DNA from: Beverwykella pulmonaria
Lineage: Eukaryota; Ascomycota; Dothideomycetes; Pleosporales; Melanommataceae
Length of the DNA stretch: 64,000 nucleotides
Assembly: GCA_001599595.1 (NCBI GenBank)
Contig: BCHH01000005.1
Location: 2,113,269-2,177,268 of the forward strand
Direction: 5' to 3'
Shown: positions 10,721 through 23,023 of the stretch, one piece after another
How the letters are laid out: the number at the start of each line of letters is the position of its first letter
Position numbering within the stretch: position 1 is the stretch's first letter
Position numbers and translations under genes: made by a program
The notes under the pieces: generated by a model
The model's database searches: none
What the model was told of the DNA's origin: nothing
What the model saw: only the letters and a program-made list of their open reading frames with translations

Positions 10721-12470
10721 CTCTAAGAACTAGCTCCCGCCCACATATAAGACTCTCAGGGCACAAACTCATTCCGCCCCCACCGCCACTCCATCGTTGG
10801 GATACCAACAAGCTAGGGAGCTAGCATGCGAAGTCCGAGCCGTGACCGCATCAACAAATCTTCCGACGAACTCCTCCGTCACGATGATAGGCTTAACAGT
10901 CCCGACCTAGAGAAAAGTGGCTTAGATGTCGTCGAGAGAGGCGTGAATAGAACACATCGAGCACGGGTCCTCACACAGAGCCGACGCCATCTGTCTCCGC
11001 TACAAACATCGCCCGCTACATACTTGAGAAATAGAACACGGAGAATATGATCACATAATAGTGCGATGTCGTTCCAGGCGCATATCGTCACTGTGGGGAA
11101 GGCGTTTACTGGGATGAATGGCAAGGATCTAGAGGATGAAAGGGCGAGGTTAGGGGAGAAGGTCTTGAGCTACAATGCACTGAGCACATGTCCCCCAGGC
11201 GTGTGCAAAAAAGGAAGAGAGGAAAAGGGGGCTAAGCGGAAAATAGATCTGGAGAGGGTGAAACGGTAATTTTGCTGCCTGAGCAGGAAGATGATACAGG
11301 ACAAGGAGCAGAGACAGTGGCAGAAGCAGGAGCCGGAGGAGGAGCAGGTACAGGGCCGCAGAGGTCAGGATGAGGATGAGGGTGGGGATTAGGATATGGA
11401 TGTGGTGGAGGATGGTTTTTTGGAGTATATTGGCTAGGGTGTTTTTGATGCGTTATGAGTGCGATGGATACACCATTGGATAAGGTTTAGGCAGTGGAGG
11501 ATTTTTATTGGACGGGCTTACGAGCTTGAGATCGAGACTAGGTATGTGGAAGTAAACACCTCGGAATTCAGGATTGAGATACGTTCAATATGGCCCAGGA
11601 TGTGCGTAGTGGTTATGGAAATGTTCTTCCTAGACCTGATGACGTGGTGGGAGACGATACTACTTGTAACATGCTCTCTACTACTCCAAATCGTTCCCTA
11701 CATCGTCAAAAAGTGAAAAAAAGATCATCTGTCTTAGCGTATCCTTGAAGACAGAATGAGAGAACAGGAATAATACATACCAGGTACTTGCTTCTTCAAA
11801 ATGGTGGGGTATACATAAGTGCTTCTCTGCTTGACATGGCCCGAATGTGGCATGATTGCGGATTGTCATTTTTGGCATATTTATAAGAGAAACAGGACAT
11901 ATCAGGTAAGAGTTGAATGTGTACAGCGCCATGTTGTTATATCATAGGATATGGGAGTGTCAATGAAGAGGAAGGGTGAGAATTGCCGGGTATACCTGGC
12001 TGGAGCCGAGGATTGTGAAACGAGCCCATCTTCGCTCGACGACAAAATCAGCACCTGCACTCTCATCACGGTGTCCTCATGTTTGACATTTATCTGAGCG
12101 TCGGAACTGATTGAGTTGCGTATGTGGCATGGCACTATTCTACGACGTCGCCGATGGCGCGTAATGTCGACTTAGGCATTCGTCGCTCGTATCAACACCA
12201 GCAACAGCATCGTGGTTGTCATCAGCTTGTTAAGCCATTTCTTTCTCTACGGCAATGCCACCGGACTGGAAACGACAATGGACCATCAACATAGATAAAT
12301 GCAAACAAACTTATGCTTCGCTATGCTCGCTCCTCACCATCGTTTAATAAAACTACAAATTACCACCCATTGCCTAAAAGGTTTGCAGAGAAAACCGCCA
12401 TCCACTACCGAGTCTTCTCACTTCATGTCGCCAATCATCCCTAGCAATAAAACACTCCAATCGTGAAACA
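10721..12470. other. Intergenic; purine-rich stretch
   Basis: No supportable gene. From about 11120 to 11420 the plus strand is strongly purine-rich (runs of GGA, GAG and AGG), apart from a pyrimidine-containing patch near 11175-11205. Short plus-strand frames through it are low-complexity and are not called as genes. Confidence 0.45.
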
Positions 12471-13064
12471 CTATGATCGGTACGAAGCGGTGCTGTATGA
12501 CGCATTGCTGTGAAATGACACAGTTCCATGCGAAGACCCCGAATCCAATTCGAATGGCGTTACTGTCGTTATTGCTCCAGCAGTGCCATTCTTGTACTCG
12601 TATATGATTGGCCTCCCCGCATCTTCCAGTTCATCTTCCCACGGTGGTTGTCGGTCCCAGTCTCGCTTGCCGTCCTGCTGCATTCGGAATTTGATTTCTC
12701 TAAGTTTTTGGTGTTCGACATCTGACGAGAAGTAACTCCGATTATCAAGCGACTCGACGATCATGATGATCTTTCTCAGAGCAGCGCTGGACTTCCTCAT
12801 CTTGTCCTTTACAACGTCTCTGTTGTATTCTTGGACATCTCGAAGGTTCCATATTTCGACGTCAAGGGCGTATCGATAGCGAATCAGCTCGCGCAGGTCG
12901 CGGAGTTCCTCCTTCGTGGCTAACTGATTTTTGGTTCGCGTTGTGGGGATGTCGCCTGGTCCAGGCTGAGGGGGTGGTGGTGGGACGTCGTCGCTGATTT
13001 TTACGTTGCGTCTGAAGAGTTTGGCGAGACTGCCGTTCGTGCTTTTGTGTTTTAGACGATGCAT
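12471..13064 (-). CDS. Hydrophilic protein of unknown function
   Basis: A 197-aa protein with the start taken at 13064 (MHRLKHKSTNGSLAKLFRRN), since the residues upstream to the in-frame ATG at 13160 read like leader sequence. Residues 1-20 are basic. A short poly-Pro run (PPPPPQPGPGD) follows at about 27-37. The central part (about 45-125) is predicted helical and charged, with LRDLRELIRYRYALDVEIWN and a second helix DKMRKSSAALRKIIMIVESL. The tail is Ser/Thr/Tyr-rich. There is no signal peptide or membrane segment. I do not recognise the family. The compact uninterrupted frame and organised helix pattern support a real gene. Confidence 0.6.
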   Translation of the reverse strand: MHRLKHKSTNGSLAKLFRRNVKISDDVPPPPPQPGPGDIPTTRTKNQLATKEELRDLRELIRYRYALDVEIWNLRDVQEYNRDVVKDKMRKSSAALRKIIMIVESLDNRSYFSSDVEHQKLREIKFRMQQDGKRDWDRQPPWEDELEDAGRPIIYEYKNGTAGAITTVTPFELDSGSSHGTVSFHSNASYSTASYRS

Positions 13065-13730
13065 TGTAATGGTTTGCGCTCTACTGTTACCAAGGTTATC
13101 ATTAGTGAGTACGATGATTAGCACATGAGGCCAAGGAATATGACTTACTCTTTTTTCCACCAGGATAAACAGTCTTGTTTAACGGTACTTTGAGAGCTCT
13201 TAGCTCTTGTCTACAAATCGACCGATAAGAAAGTTCTGCACGGGTATTCCGGCACGCACTGCTGCATGTCACGAAATTATATGATCTAAAGGGTGGGTAA
13301 GGAGGCAAGGTTATGGTGTGGTGTGGAGTACGCCTCGGAACGGCACCTGCCAATGAATTTGTGTTTGCCTTCTGATTCGGTGTGCAGTGAGCCCGGCAGA
13401 ATTCCTTGAGCCAGCGGGCTGAGGTGAACCGCTGAAGGCTGAGGCTGAGTATGCATCGAGAGCCAGGGACTTGTTTACGGTAAAGCGCGGGCCTTCCCAC
13501 GCCATTCGTTCTCTCTCCTATTGGTTGGATAGCTTGCCGCAGGTGCATGAACTTGACCCTGGCCTGTGGGTGGCTTGATTCGGGAAGCTAATGAATTCGC
13601 TTGTGGAAGGCTTAATTGTTTCGCAAGGCAAAGTCCATGCGCCCAAACTAAGGCTGCAGCCACAGAAGGCGGATGAGTCTGATGACCATGCATGGCCCAT
13701 CCCACGTTGATTTTGCTGCACACTGACCTA
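13065..13730. other. Intergenic / upstream region of the 13064 gene
   Basis: About 670 bases between the start of one minus-strand gene and the end of the next. Probable promoter and leader of the former. No element recognised with confidence. Confidence 0.4.
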
Positions 13731-15736
13731 TCAATACAAATCATACGACTCAGACGACCCATCCCACTTCCCAACCGTCTCGACCTTGTCCAAGGCCTCG
13801 CCCACTGAGTTCCCGATGCGTTGGAGCTTCGGGTTGATGACTAGTCGAATCTGCCCGTAGCCAGGCCTGGCACCCTGCAGCAGATTCCCATTTGAGCTGG
13901 GCAACACTACCAAGACTCTGTAATGCTCTGAGCCGACATCCAACCAGAACTTTGCCGCCTGGCCGACAAGGCTCTGAATGGATCTTTGCTGGCTGTCATC
14001 CACAAAACACAGTTGTTGGATGGCTCGAGAAATCTCCCTTGTAGTTGCGGCCAATGATTGGCTGTATCCGTCTTTGCACCGCTGCATTTCACTAGAAATA
14101 CTGCCCATCTGCTCAAGAACTTGCACACAGTTCTTAATCTTCTGATAGCGCCAGGCTTCAGAATTCTGGGTCGGGTGCGGCCAGTGTGAGAACTCTTTCG
14201 AATATGGATCTGCAATTGTTTAGCGCAAGGTTCTCTTACACACAGAGTGCTACTACCTTGACCAAACTTGCTTGTCCAGTCGCGATGCATTGTCGCCCCC
14301 TCTTCAGCAAACACCTTGAACGGAGTGAAGAAGATTTTCTCAAAAAGAATGGTCCATATACTAGCCTGGACAATCTGTTGCTTTAGTTTTCGAGGATTTG
14401 GGGATCGTGCGATAACACTCTCGGTGTATGGCCAGTGTTGTTCGTTTGCCTTCTCCCACCGAACTCTTGATACTTCGCGCACAGCATTGGCCAACAGCTC
14501 GAATTGCTCGGACAGCTGTGGATCCGTTAGACCATCAATGTGTTCTCTCTGCGTAAGCTCGCCTTTCAGATTCTCTAGCTCCATGGCCATATTCGACATT
14601 TGGGCCTTATAATTCACTTCTAGCTGCTCTTCCCTTCGTGCTGCAGATTCATGGATATCTCGCTCTCTCTGCTCAAAGTATTTCTGCTGGGATGCTGTTT
14701 GAGCTTCGTATGTGGCAGCGTTGAGTTGTAGTTGCTCGTTCAGCCCGTCAATCATTTGCCTCAACGATTTTGCTTCCTCTCGATAATGATCCTCGAGATC
14801 CCGTCGGCTCATCCTTGCTTTTTCAATTTCCTCGTCTCGCGCATACTGGATTTTCACATCCTGGCTTTTTTGCATGTTCTTCATGTCCTTTTCGAGTTTC
14901 TCGTTCCGAAATTTGAGCGAACTGGATTCCTGATAAGATTTCTCCTTTGCTTTTTGCAATTCCCGCTGGTTCTTCATCGAGAGGTCTATCATATCCTCAC
15001 CCAGTGCTGTGATCTTTTTCCGAAGTCGCCTGGACTCCTCCTCCTCGTCTTTTATGAGCTTCAGTAGTCTTTCGATCGTCTTCCTGTCTTCTTTGCTTGC
15101 TTTCCTTAAATCCGAAAGCATGGTCATATCCTCCTTATGCTGCTCTAACCAATTTCCCATTCTCTGTATCTCCACCTGGCAGTCGCGGTAACCTTCCACC
15201 AATTTTCTGGCCATGCCCCGCATCGTATGATCCGGCATTATTCCTAGGTGTCGATACTCGGCTGCGACATCCATCATGTAGGCGTTGAAATCACGTACTT
15301 CCTCCGAGACGGCCTGTTCACTTATCATTAGCGTTTCCTTCAGTCCTTCTGGCCTTCTGCATCTACTTACAAGTGTGACCGGGGGTTGCGATAGATTTTG
15401 GCTGTGTCTGTATTGAATTCCCGCATCATCGGTGCTTCGAGATCGTGAAGGTTGACGCGGGGTTTGACTGTGGCCTCCTGGAAGGATAATATTGTCCCGA
15501 TAATGTGGAGAGTGCACCGATCTCTGTCGGGACAAATTTTTTTCGGAATTGTACGCTGGGGGCTGATTGAACGTCAAGGCTCCATTTGCTGCGATTGCCG
15601 CGCTTTGGGCCATTTGGAGGTTATTCTGAGTGATGGTTCCATTCTGAGGCTGGAAGCTACCTTGGGAGCCATCATTGCGTGGCTTCTTCGACTTTTTGTC
15701 GGTGAAGGCACCGAGTACTTGGCTGATGGTTGGCAT
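13731..15736 (-). CDS. Coiled-coil protein, 652 aa, one intron
   Basis: Exons 15736-14257 and 14209-13731 join in phase across a 47-nt intron (donor GTAGTAG, acceptor TTGCAG), giving 652 residues. The first 130 residues are disordered and rich in Gln, Ser and Asn. Residues about 140-180 contain AVSEEVRDFNAYMMDVAAEY, and about 200-400 form a long charged coiled coil rich in Lys, Glu and Arg. After about 415 a globular part begins: LTDPQLSEQFELLANAVREV, then WTILFEKIFFTPFKVFAEEG. The second exon adds about 160 residues with a helical segment and a mixed C-terminal domain. No catalytic motif is recognised. The order (disordered head, coiled coil, globular tail) suggests a scaffold or cytoskeleton-associated protein, but that is inference only. 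Confidence 0.75.
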
Positions 15737-16276
15737 TTTGGTCGAGCAAGTTGAAGGTTGTGGAGGTCGTTGGGTAAGAAAGTAGCCGTGTTCTCTCCGC
15801 CCGGCAGTTCTCGAGGATGCCCGCCCGCAAACATTGGCAGGCTCAACTTACGGGCATGGACTGCGTACACCCCACACGCAAGTAGTGCACCGGTGAACAT
15901 GCGCACGGACGGCTGAATGTGCGGATTCAGCTAGGCGCCAACCCGCTCAATTGTGGCGCACACTATGTTGAGTGGCTTACCAGGATCTGGGCCAAAATCA
16001 AACATACCTTCCGGTCCTATTCACATCCTAGTGAATTACTGCCATGACGGACCAATCGCGCACGAACAACTCACATGTGGTGAGCTCAGCCTCGCCTATG
16101 AGTCTGCCAATATTTCGCGAGACGATGGCCTAGACCGATAGCAGTGACAAGGGCGGTTGAGCCTCATCGATGCTTCGCGGAGACCTTCCCCCGCCTTTTC
16201 TCAGCCTTTTGTGATAGCAAGTGCTTCCTTCCTTCTCTACCCTTCAAACACTTGATGTGACCCGAGAGCCATCCCG
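15737..16276. promoter_or_regulatory. Shared upstream region of two divergent genes
   Basis: The 540 bases between the divergent starts of the coiled-coil gene (minus) and the HSP70-like gene (plus) must contain both promoters. No TATA or specific motif is recognised. Confidence 0.4.
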
Positions 16277-18624
16277 ATGGCGACTTCTCCGCCTCTGTAT
16301 CAACCGGATCGAGCTTCCGAAGCAGCAGCGAGTTTTCGTTCTCCCAGCCAGACAAGAGCTGCTTCGGCTCCACCACTTCCGTCAATATCGGTACCTATCC
16401 AAGAAAGACGACTGGTTATTGCACTTGACTATGGAACAACCTATACTGGTGAGTTGGGATGCAGAATCTTAGCTTCGAGACGCACTAACCTCTAGCAAGG
16501 AATCGCCTTCGCGACTCCCCTCGGAGACCGCTTCACTCTAAACGAAATTGACGTCAACAAGAACTGGGGTATCGGCCAAGCCAACATATCCAAGGTGCCT
16601 AGTGTGATATCATACTCTGACCCTTCGGAGTTTGCAGAGCAGCAATGGGGCGAGAGAATAAGCCCAGACGCTATAGCTATGGTGCACACGAAACTAGAGC
16701 TTGATTTCCAACCTGTGCTTGGGGAGCTAGACCTCATTCTTGAGTCTCTAGACGGCATGCAGAACCTCAATTTCTCCCACGTTAAAGCCTCTGGAGGCGA
16801 CCCGCCGTATACGTACAAGACCGCGGAGCAGATCGTCACCGACTACCTCACAAAGGTGTTTGAGTGCATGCTGCAGGCTGTCAAGAAAATGACAAAGACG
16901 TTGAGGGAGACCATTTCAACCGATATCACAGTGACTATACCCACGGTATGTCTTCGTTCCTTAAGTTGCTTGCCCATGGTGCTAATTGATGTGGTATTCA
17001 GGGCTGGTCTCCAAAGGCTATGAACTCCACATATCGGGCTCTCACCCAAGCAGGGTTCAACCAGAGCACGTTTCCCCGGCTAAAGGACGTCATTTTCGTT
17101 ACGGAACCAGAGGCTGCAGCGGTGTTCACAGCTAGATGCGAGAAGCTAGCCATGGGGCGAGACTTCCTTAAGGTATTTATGCAATCCTACAATAGACGTC
17201 ACCTGCTTACATTTTGGCAGGAGAGGGAATGCTTTATTTTGTGTGATTGCGGTGGTGGTACGGTGGTGAGTATTATATTTCCAACAAGCCGCTTCATGCA
17301 AACGCTAAATAACATAAAGGATGTTGTGTCTTATCGCGTGAAAAAGCTCCAACCCACTCTTGAGCTTGAACAGATTGGCCTTCCCACGGGCCGAAAAGCG
17401 GGCTCAATCTTTATCGACCGACAATTCAAACACTGGCTCCGCGGTCTGATCGGCGATGCCAACTTCCAACTTCTCGACCCGAACGCACAGCAAAACAAGA
17501 TTGGATCGCATTCCACAGAAGGGCGCGCAATGCGAATTCTAATGAAGGAATTCGAGACATTGAAAAAGACCTTCACTAAGGACACGCCAGACATGCACAT
17601 GGAGTTGCCGTATCCACTCGAGAATCTGACGATTCCTGGCAGAGTGGACGGTGGTGAAATCACGATCACAAAGTAAGACCGCCTCGACATTCTCTTAGCT
17701 GATTGAAAATCCGCTAACGTGATGCAGTCACACGATGCGTTTATTCTTTAATGTATGCATAGCGCAGATCTTCAAACTGATCAAAGGACACATCGATCAG
17801 ATCGATCGAATCGGCGCGCGAACAAAGGTCGGTAGTTGTCGCGATTACGTGTGGCCGACATGTACTAATATCCGATCCCAGAATATTTTCCTTGTCGGCG
17901 GCTTCGGCAGCTCGCAATACCTTCGCGAAGAACTCGACCGCACCTTCCGCCTACGCCAAATCCAACTCCGTAAGCCTGACGAGTCCTGGACGGCCGTCGT
18001 CCGCGGCGCTGTCATCTGCGGCATTGAGAAGCAAACCACGCAGAACCTCGTGAAGGCAACATCATGCCGGCACAGCTACGGTGTCAGTGTGAGTCTACTA
18101 TACTCGGATGTATACCACAGCCAACGCGACCGCGTTATCGATGGGGTGAGCAAGTTGCCTCTCGCGTCGGAGCAGTTACTCTGGTTGCTTAATAAAGGAG
18201 ACCTGGTGAGGAGTAACGCGCCGTTGTTGGGGGAGCAGGATATCACTGTCTCGTTCAAGAAGACGGAGAAGAGGGTGGGGCAGACGACGATTTATATGTA
18301 CTCTGATGATACGTTTCGACCAGAGTCACTACGAAATTCTCGAGACGGTATGTGCCATCACGCTCTTCTCCCATCCCTTGCACAGGTATAATACCTCGTA
18401 GCCAATGCTAATTGTACATAACTGCAGAATTGACCGTCGCCCAAGTTATGCCTTACGACCTCACCACCATACCTCTAGAGAAGTTTGAGTATCGAAGAGG
18501 TCCAGATGGGAGAGTTTATTACGCGGTACTCAAATTGAAGATGGCGCTCGAGGGGGAGAGTCTGGGCGCGGAGATATGGTGGAAGGATACCCTGCTGAGT
18601 AAGGCGAGTAGTATTGTGTATTAG
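16277..18624 (+). CDS. HSP70-like actin-fold ATPase, eight exons
   Basis: Exons 16277-16448, 16500-16945, 17002-17172, 17221-17265, 17320-17672, 17728-17827, 17882-18347 and 18428-18624 keep the frame and give 649 aa. After a disordered leader of about 45 residues comes the phosphate-1 loop ALDYGTTYTGIAFA. The phosphate-2 motif LCDCGGGTVDVVSY lies at about 275 and the adenosine motif FLVGGFGSSQYL at about 415. These three mark the actin/HSP70 nucleotide-binding fold. The usual HSP70 substrate-binding domain is not evident; the tail resembles the divergent HSPA12-type proteins that are numerous in filamentous fungi. Substrate and partner are unknown. All introns are GT-AG and about 50-80 nt. 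Confident in the family, moderate in individual splice sites. Confidence 0.88.
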
Positions 18625-19435
18625 CGTTGCAATTGTAAAGGTGCACGGAGTTTCTCGGCAGGTTGCATGGACGGCGTGAGTTTGCGGGTCATGAATGGAA
18701 GCATGGGTGAGGTGAAGTGCACGGCTCGCACGAGTAGTCGTCGCTAGTGGGTGTCAGGGTCCGTGTCCTTTCGCTTACCATTGTGATATCCATCATTCAT
18801 AGAGGTCATGAAGAATATCAACCTCAAATTCATTACCAGTAGTCAAACTCCAAGCGGGTAGACAAGACAATTTCAAACTAGTCTTTGCTAATAAAAGAGC
18901 GATTTTCCTCACGACCACTTCTCGACTCAGCCTTGCTCCAGGGCACCATTTCAATAAAAGCAAACACCCTAGTTGAACGCCTGCAGGTTATCGTATATGC
19001 ATGTCGGATGTCGCTCGGTTAATGATTGGACGCCCGAATACTGGGCTAAAAAGAAGGCGACGAGGCTTTCCTTGGCGCGGCAGCCTGCAAGTATCCCACT
19101 CGGTCAGCGAATCAGATCGAAGGAGGAAGCCACCAATAATTGGCGCGGGGAGGGCAGCCTCACGACGACGGAACTGCGAACGCAAGGAGGGACGAGTGTG
19201 ACGAGAATAGCACAGCCACAGCGCTTTGGGTAATTGTAATTTTGACTAACTCCCGAGGTCAAGTTAGGGGGCTCAGCCTCTGACTTTCTTTCTCCTGAAA
19301 GCCTTGGGGCTGTCACTCTTTTCTTCCTCAAAAGTTCTGGAGGAATAGACCCGGGGATCCATCTTACCAAAACCACCACTACCAACACCGCCCTTGGCCA
19401 ACCTCCCTCTGGGAAATCCCTTCTACAATTCCACC
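18625..19435. other. Intergenic between two plus-strand genes
   Basis: Contains the 3' end of the HSP70-like gene and the promoter/leader of the next gene. No gene recognised. Confidence 0.4.
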
Positions 19436-20197
19436 ATGCCCGAAATCTCCACAAACAAAAAATACACTATAACCTCCCCGCTCCTGGGCCCCTCCAACAA
19501 CCTTGCTTCCACCCTCGACACCGACACCGTAATCGTCGAAACGTCCAATCTCAAAGCATCGCAGCAATGGTACTTTACCTCCACGCCTCTAGATGGGTAC
19601 TACCGCTTCCACACATCTCAGAAGGGCGATAACTACGCGCTCGACATCCGGGGCTACGACGGCGTTGACACCCTGAGCATACACTTCCACGACGTAGATA
19701 CCGAGGGCAAGATGGTGGGGCAGTATTGGACGATTGGGAGCTGGAGCGATGGAAGCGCGCGGATCAGTAATAATTTCACGGGCACAGATGTGCTGCTTGA
19801 TGTGGAGGCGCAGAACGGTGGGTGGGCGGCGAGCCTCGCGAACGCCGATGAGACGAAGCAGGGTCAGAAGTGGAGTTTTGGCATTGTTGGGGCGGAAGCC
19901 TCGCCTACGGTGAGCGGGGCGACAGTGAGTGCGACGGGGACGAACAAGCCAACTGTGTCGGGGAGTGCGGCGACGGGGAAGGTTTCGGGGACTTTAATTC
20001 CAACATCATCGTCGACTGCGGTGGGCGGTGGCGGTGGCGGTTTGAGTAAGGGCGCCATTGGGGGTGTTGCTGTTGCGGCGATTGCGGGTGCTGCCTTTTT
20101 GATCACGGCAGGTGTATTGCTTTGGAGGAGGAGGTCGAGGCAAGGGTATAATCTCCCGAGCCATCAGTTTAACGCCCAGGCGGGATTGAAGGGTTGA
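19436..20197 (+). CDS. Single-pass membrane protein with a lectin-like ectodomain
   Basis: A 253-aa protein if the ATG at 19436 (MPEISTNKKYTITSPLLG) is used; an upstream in-frame ATG at 19394 would add 14 residues. Residues about 5-140 contain repeated QW-type blocks (SQQWYFTSTPLDGYYRFHT, GQYWTIGSW, GQKWSFGIVG) typical of a ricin-B-like beta-trefoil. A Thr/Ser/Gly-rich stalk follows. A transmembrane helix (about 205-228, GVAVAAIAGAAFLITAGVLL) then precedes an RRRSRQ stop-transfer sequence and a short tail. There is no clear cleavable signal peptide, so the topology (lectin part outside) is inferred from the stalk and the basic residues on the C-terminal side. Likely a surface or endomembrane sugar-binding protein; ligand unknown. 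Confidence 0.75.
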   Translation: MPEISTNKKYTITSPLLGPSNNLASTLDTDTVIVETSNLKASQQWYFTSTPLDGYYRFHTSQKGDNYALDIRGYDGVDTLSIHFHDVDTEGKMVGQYWTIGSWSDGSARISNNFTGTDVLLDVEAQNGGWAASLANADETKQGQKWSFGIVGAEASPTVSGATVSATGTNKPTVSGSAATGKVSGTLIPTSSSTAVGGGGGGLSKGAIGGVAVAAIAGAAFLITAGVLLWRRRSRQGYNLPSHQFNAQAGLKG

Positions 20198-21371
20198 GAT
20201 ACCCAATTCCTTTTCGACTTTCCTTTCTTTGAGTCGCACTGGACTGGACCGTAGCGCATAATTTTTCTTCAAGCATTAATTGTTACTGGCGTTAGTCTTA
20301 GGGGATTGGCATGGATAGATTCCGATTATCTTCGCAATTGTTTTCCCCATCGTTATATTTCCCTTCAGCTCCATTTCTAGATCGAATGTTCTCTCGAATT
20401 CCGTCTGTGAGTTTGTGCGTTTGAGTGATCGATCCTTCTCGCAAGCGAAGTCGATCAGTTTCTTTCTATCGTCTTTCACTTTGATGATTATTTGCTATAT
20501 ACCTAGACCTACACAAATCCTATTCAAGCACACAATGAACTCTTAAAATTCTTCTGGTTAGCATGGCACATAGCTAGTTTCACAGCCATAGATCCCGAAA
20601 GGTTGTTGCTGTTTTTCATCGCTACTGTTGATAGGGATCTTACAGCTAGCTGCATAGTGGTGCGAGCACTAGTCGGCAAGGCATAAGACAGTTGTACGGT
20701 GTACACAGCGTACGGGGATAGTAGGGTGGGCAACAGGTTTCTGGTTATTGCTCTGCTCATCTATGTACAAACGCGAGCGATATTTAAGGAGGCGCGCCCG
20801 TGCACGGGCATCACGTGATATAACCACGTGATCCCATACCAGGCTAGACATACTTTGCGCCGTATCGCTCCTGCGTACGGACAGCTACTTTATTCTTCGA
20901 GAAGAACTCCACCTTTATCTGATTCCTAAGACGGCTATGCTTCGATTTGAGGTTATCATATACTCCTAGGAGGTCGAACAACCTGACCGGGTACTTTGCC
21001 AACCTGGTTTAATCGCATGCTGTATCAGTGCTGCGTGCTAATTCGAGATGCAAACTGTAGATAGAAAGAATTCCGCCAATGACCATTTCCACCTATAAGT
21101 TTACATAGTAGTTATCGGTTTGTCTATTCAACTATCACTCTGCTATTAGCTTCGCAACAGAGACAGCTTAAATTCGCGAAGCTCCTTCAGAGCGCCGCGG
21201 CGCTCCAAAGTTCTTCATGCTTCACTCTTAGTGATCTTGCGCAGCGGGTTCATGCTCCTCATCGTGCCTATCGACCCCCTTGCTCTTTTTGGTCGGCTAT
21301 TTTCCTTCTTTGCTCCATACGCTTCCACCCTCCTCACCATTCTTATCCTCGGTGTTGGCCTCTGGAGCTGG
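20198..21371. other. Intergenic
   Basis: About 1.2 kb with no supportable gene. Two CACGTG words lie at about 20810-20836 (atcacgtgatataaccacgtgatc), resembling the palindromic block of the solo LTRs, but TG...CA ends and a target duplication were not found here. Confidence 0.4.
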
Positions 21372-21943
21372 TCATCCCATGTCATATTCTTCTACAACTT
21401 CATCATCCGGACGCTTCCTCTTCAAACTTCCTTGCGGGTGATTTTCCTGTGGTTGAACGACTGGCGACTGAGTGACTTGCGGATGAGTCCCTTGTGGGTG
21501 AATTGTTATGTACGTTGGATTGATGAGACCACTCAGAGAAAGGCGTCCTGCAGGGTCTCGTCTAGCCACACTGTTGATCTGTTCGATCTTGCGCGGAGTT
21601 AGGATTAACACGAGGTCCATGATTGTAATGCTTGGAGACACGTTGAGTCGCCTTGATGCCCTGATTAGTCGTTTCGTTTTCTTTGAGTATCTTCTTCAGA
21701 ACCATCGGGTTGACGAGTTGTGGTCTAAGTAATCTAGATCTGTTTCTTGTCAGTAAATCTTCTTTTAATATGTGGTTTGACCCTACCATTCTCTTTGTGT
21801 ACATACAATACAGCAGTCTTCTTCTCATTCATCTGCTGCTCTTCTGCTTCCTGATTACCAAGCTCTTGCTCATGTTCATTTGGACCATTGCTGTGTCCCT
21901 CGATCTTCCGCCTTTCGTTCAACTGCTCAGGTTCTGTGTGCAT
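21372..21943 (-). pseudogene. Two-exon gene of unknown family with an internal TGA
   Basis: Exon 1 (21943-21787) starts MHTEPEQLNERRKIEGHS and is rich in Glu, Asn and Gln. A well-formed intron follows (21786-21740: GTAGGG donor, TTACTGAC branch, AACAG acceptor). Exon 2 (21739-21372) continues DLDYLDHNSSTRWF, meets TGA at 21696-21698, and stays open in the same frame: RRYSKKTKRLIRASRRLNVS, a hydrophobic-basic segment, then an HPQ-rich stretch and an acidic tail with KRKRPDDE, a possible nuclear signal. The total would be 175 codons including the internal stop. The family is not recognised. The good intron and long common frame argue for a real gene broken by one base; chance is not excluded. 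Confidence 0.4.
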
Positions 21944-23023
21944 GTTCGCGCGTTATCGGTCCCGTGGGAAGACCTTTTTGTAGAAGTTTATCGTTGCGAC
22001 CTTTGTTCGAATAAATTCACTGGTCTCATAAAATCTGTTGATTATTTGAGACCGCCCAGAAAGGCAAACAAACAGGTACTATATACCTATTTGGAAGACA
22101 ATCAAAGTCTGAATAGGTGGAACTAGCTTTTTGCGTGCAAGACAAGTCTACTCATGTCTCTCCCGAAATCTCAGACCTAGATATCTGTGTCTCTCTGTCT
22201 TACGATATCGTCCACGGGACTAGTAGTGGAGCTACATCGCTATCTTCAGATCTAAGACCAAATTGAAGACAATTGGCGAGCATTATGTCGACTTGGTCGC
22301 GACAGAGTCTGGTAGACCAACAAAGAGGAAGTAAATTCTTTGAGACATACTCATACACCTACGCATGGAAAAATATTTCTGCAGTCTTAGAATCAAGGAC
22401 CCCAGACCACAGCAAGATAGCGAGGCCTCACCAACGTACGCTTCCATTTATTCGTTGGATACTAAGCGTAAAGATGCCTATGTGCGTTGCTACATAATAT
22501 TAGTCAATCCTGTGAAACGTTCTTCTAAAAAGAAGAAGCGCATTAGCTACGTACATAGCTACATTATACTGGCCTGCATGAGACTCACATTTATTAAACG
22601 ACGCCATATTCAAGTTCAAAACAACCTTCCGTCTCAGACTCAGTAAGACACAAGCAGTGCCCAAAATCTAAGATGCTTGAGCTGCTTCTCCCTGATAGGT
22701 TGCTCGTCTGCCAAGTCATGAAACGTCAACTCCTTACTTTCCCGCTCAGTGAGATGCTCTCATGAAGGCTTAAGCGGGAGGATCCTCCCACTTAATATCG
22801 ATGAGAAAGGTAAGAGTGGGGAAATCCTCAGCGACGTCGGCCAGAGAGGGAAAGCGACATTCGGGGTCCCACGTTACTTTCAAGCTTTTTTCTCCTCACG
22901 ACTGCTTCACACCACTTTCGCCTGTTCACTTTTGGATAAAATCTTTCGAAGCATTCGTTCTTACTTTGCTGCGATTCTTATATTCGGCGCTTAAACATTC
23001 TACCTCACAGCCCCTGCGGCCAT
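21944..23023. other. Intergenic
   Basis: About 1.1 kb between the putative gene at 21943 and the 3' end of the MFS permease. No gene or repeat recognised. Confidence 0.4.

Noticed and set aside
15355..15385. GTAAGTAGATGCAG inside the coiled-coil gene as an intron
   Set aside because: Only 14 nt long, and the frame is open through it.
20805..20840. Possible fourth LTR copy because of two CACGTGAT words
   Set aside because: No TGTTGG/CCAACA ends and no target duplication could be found around it.
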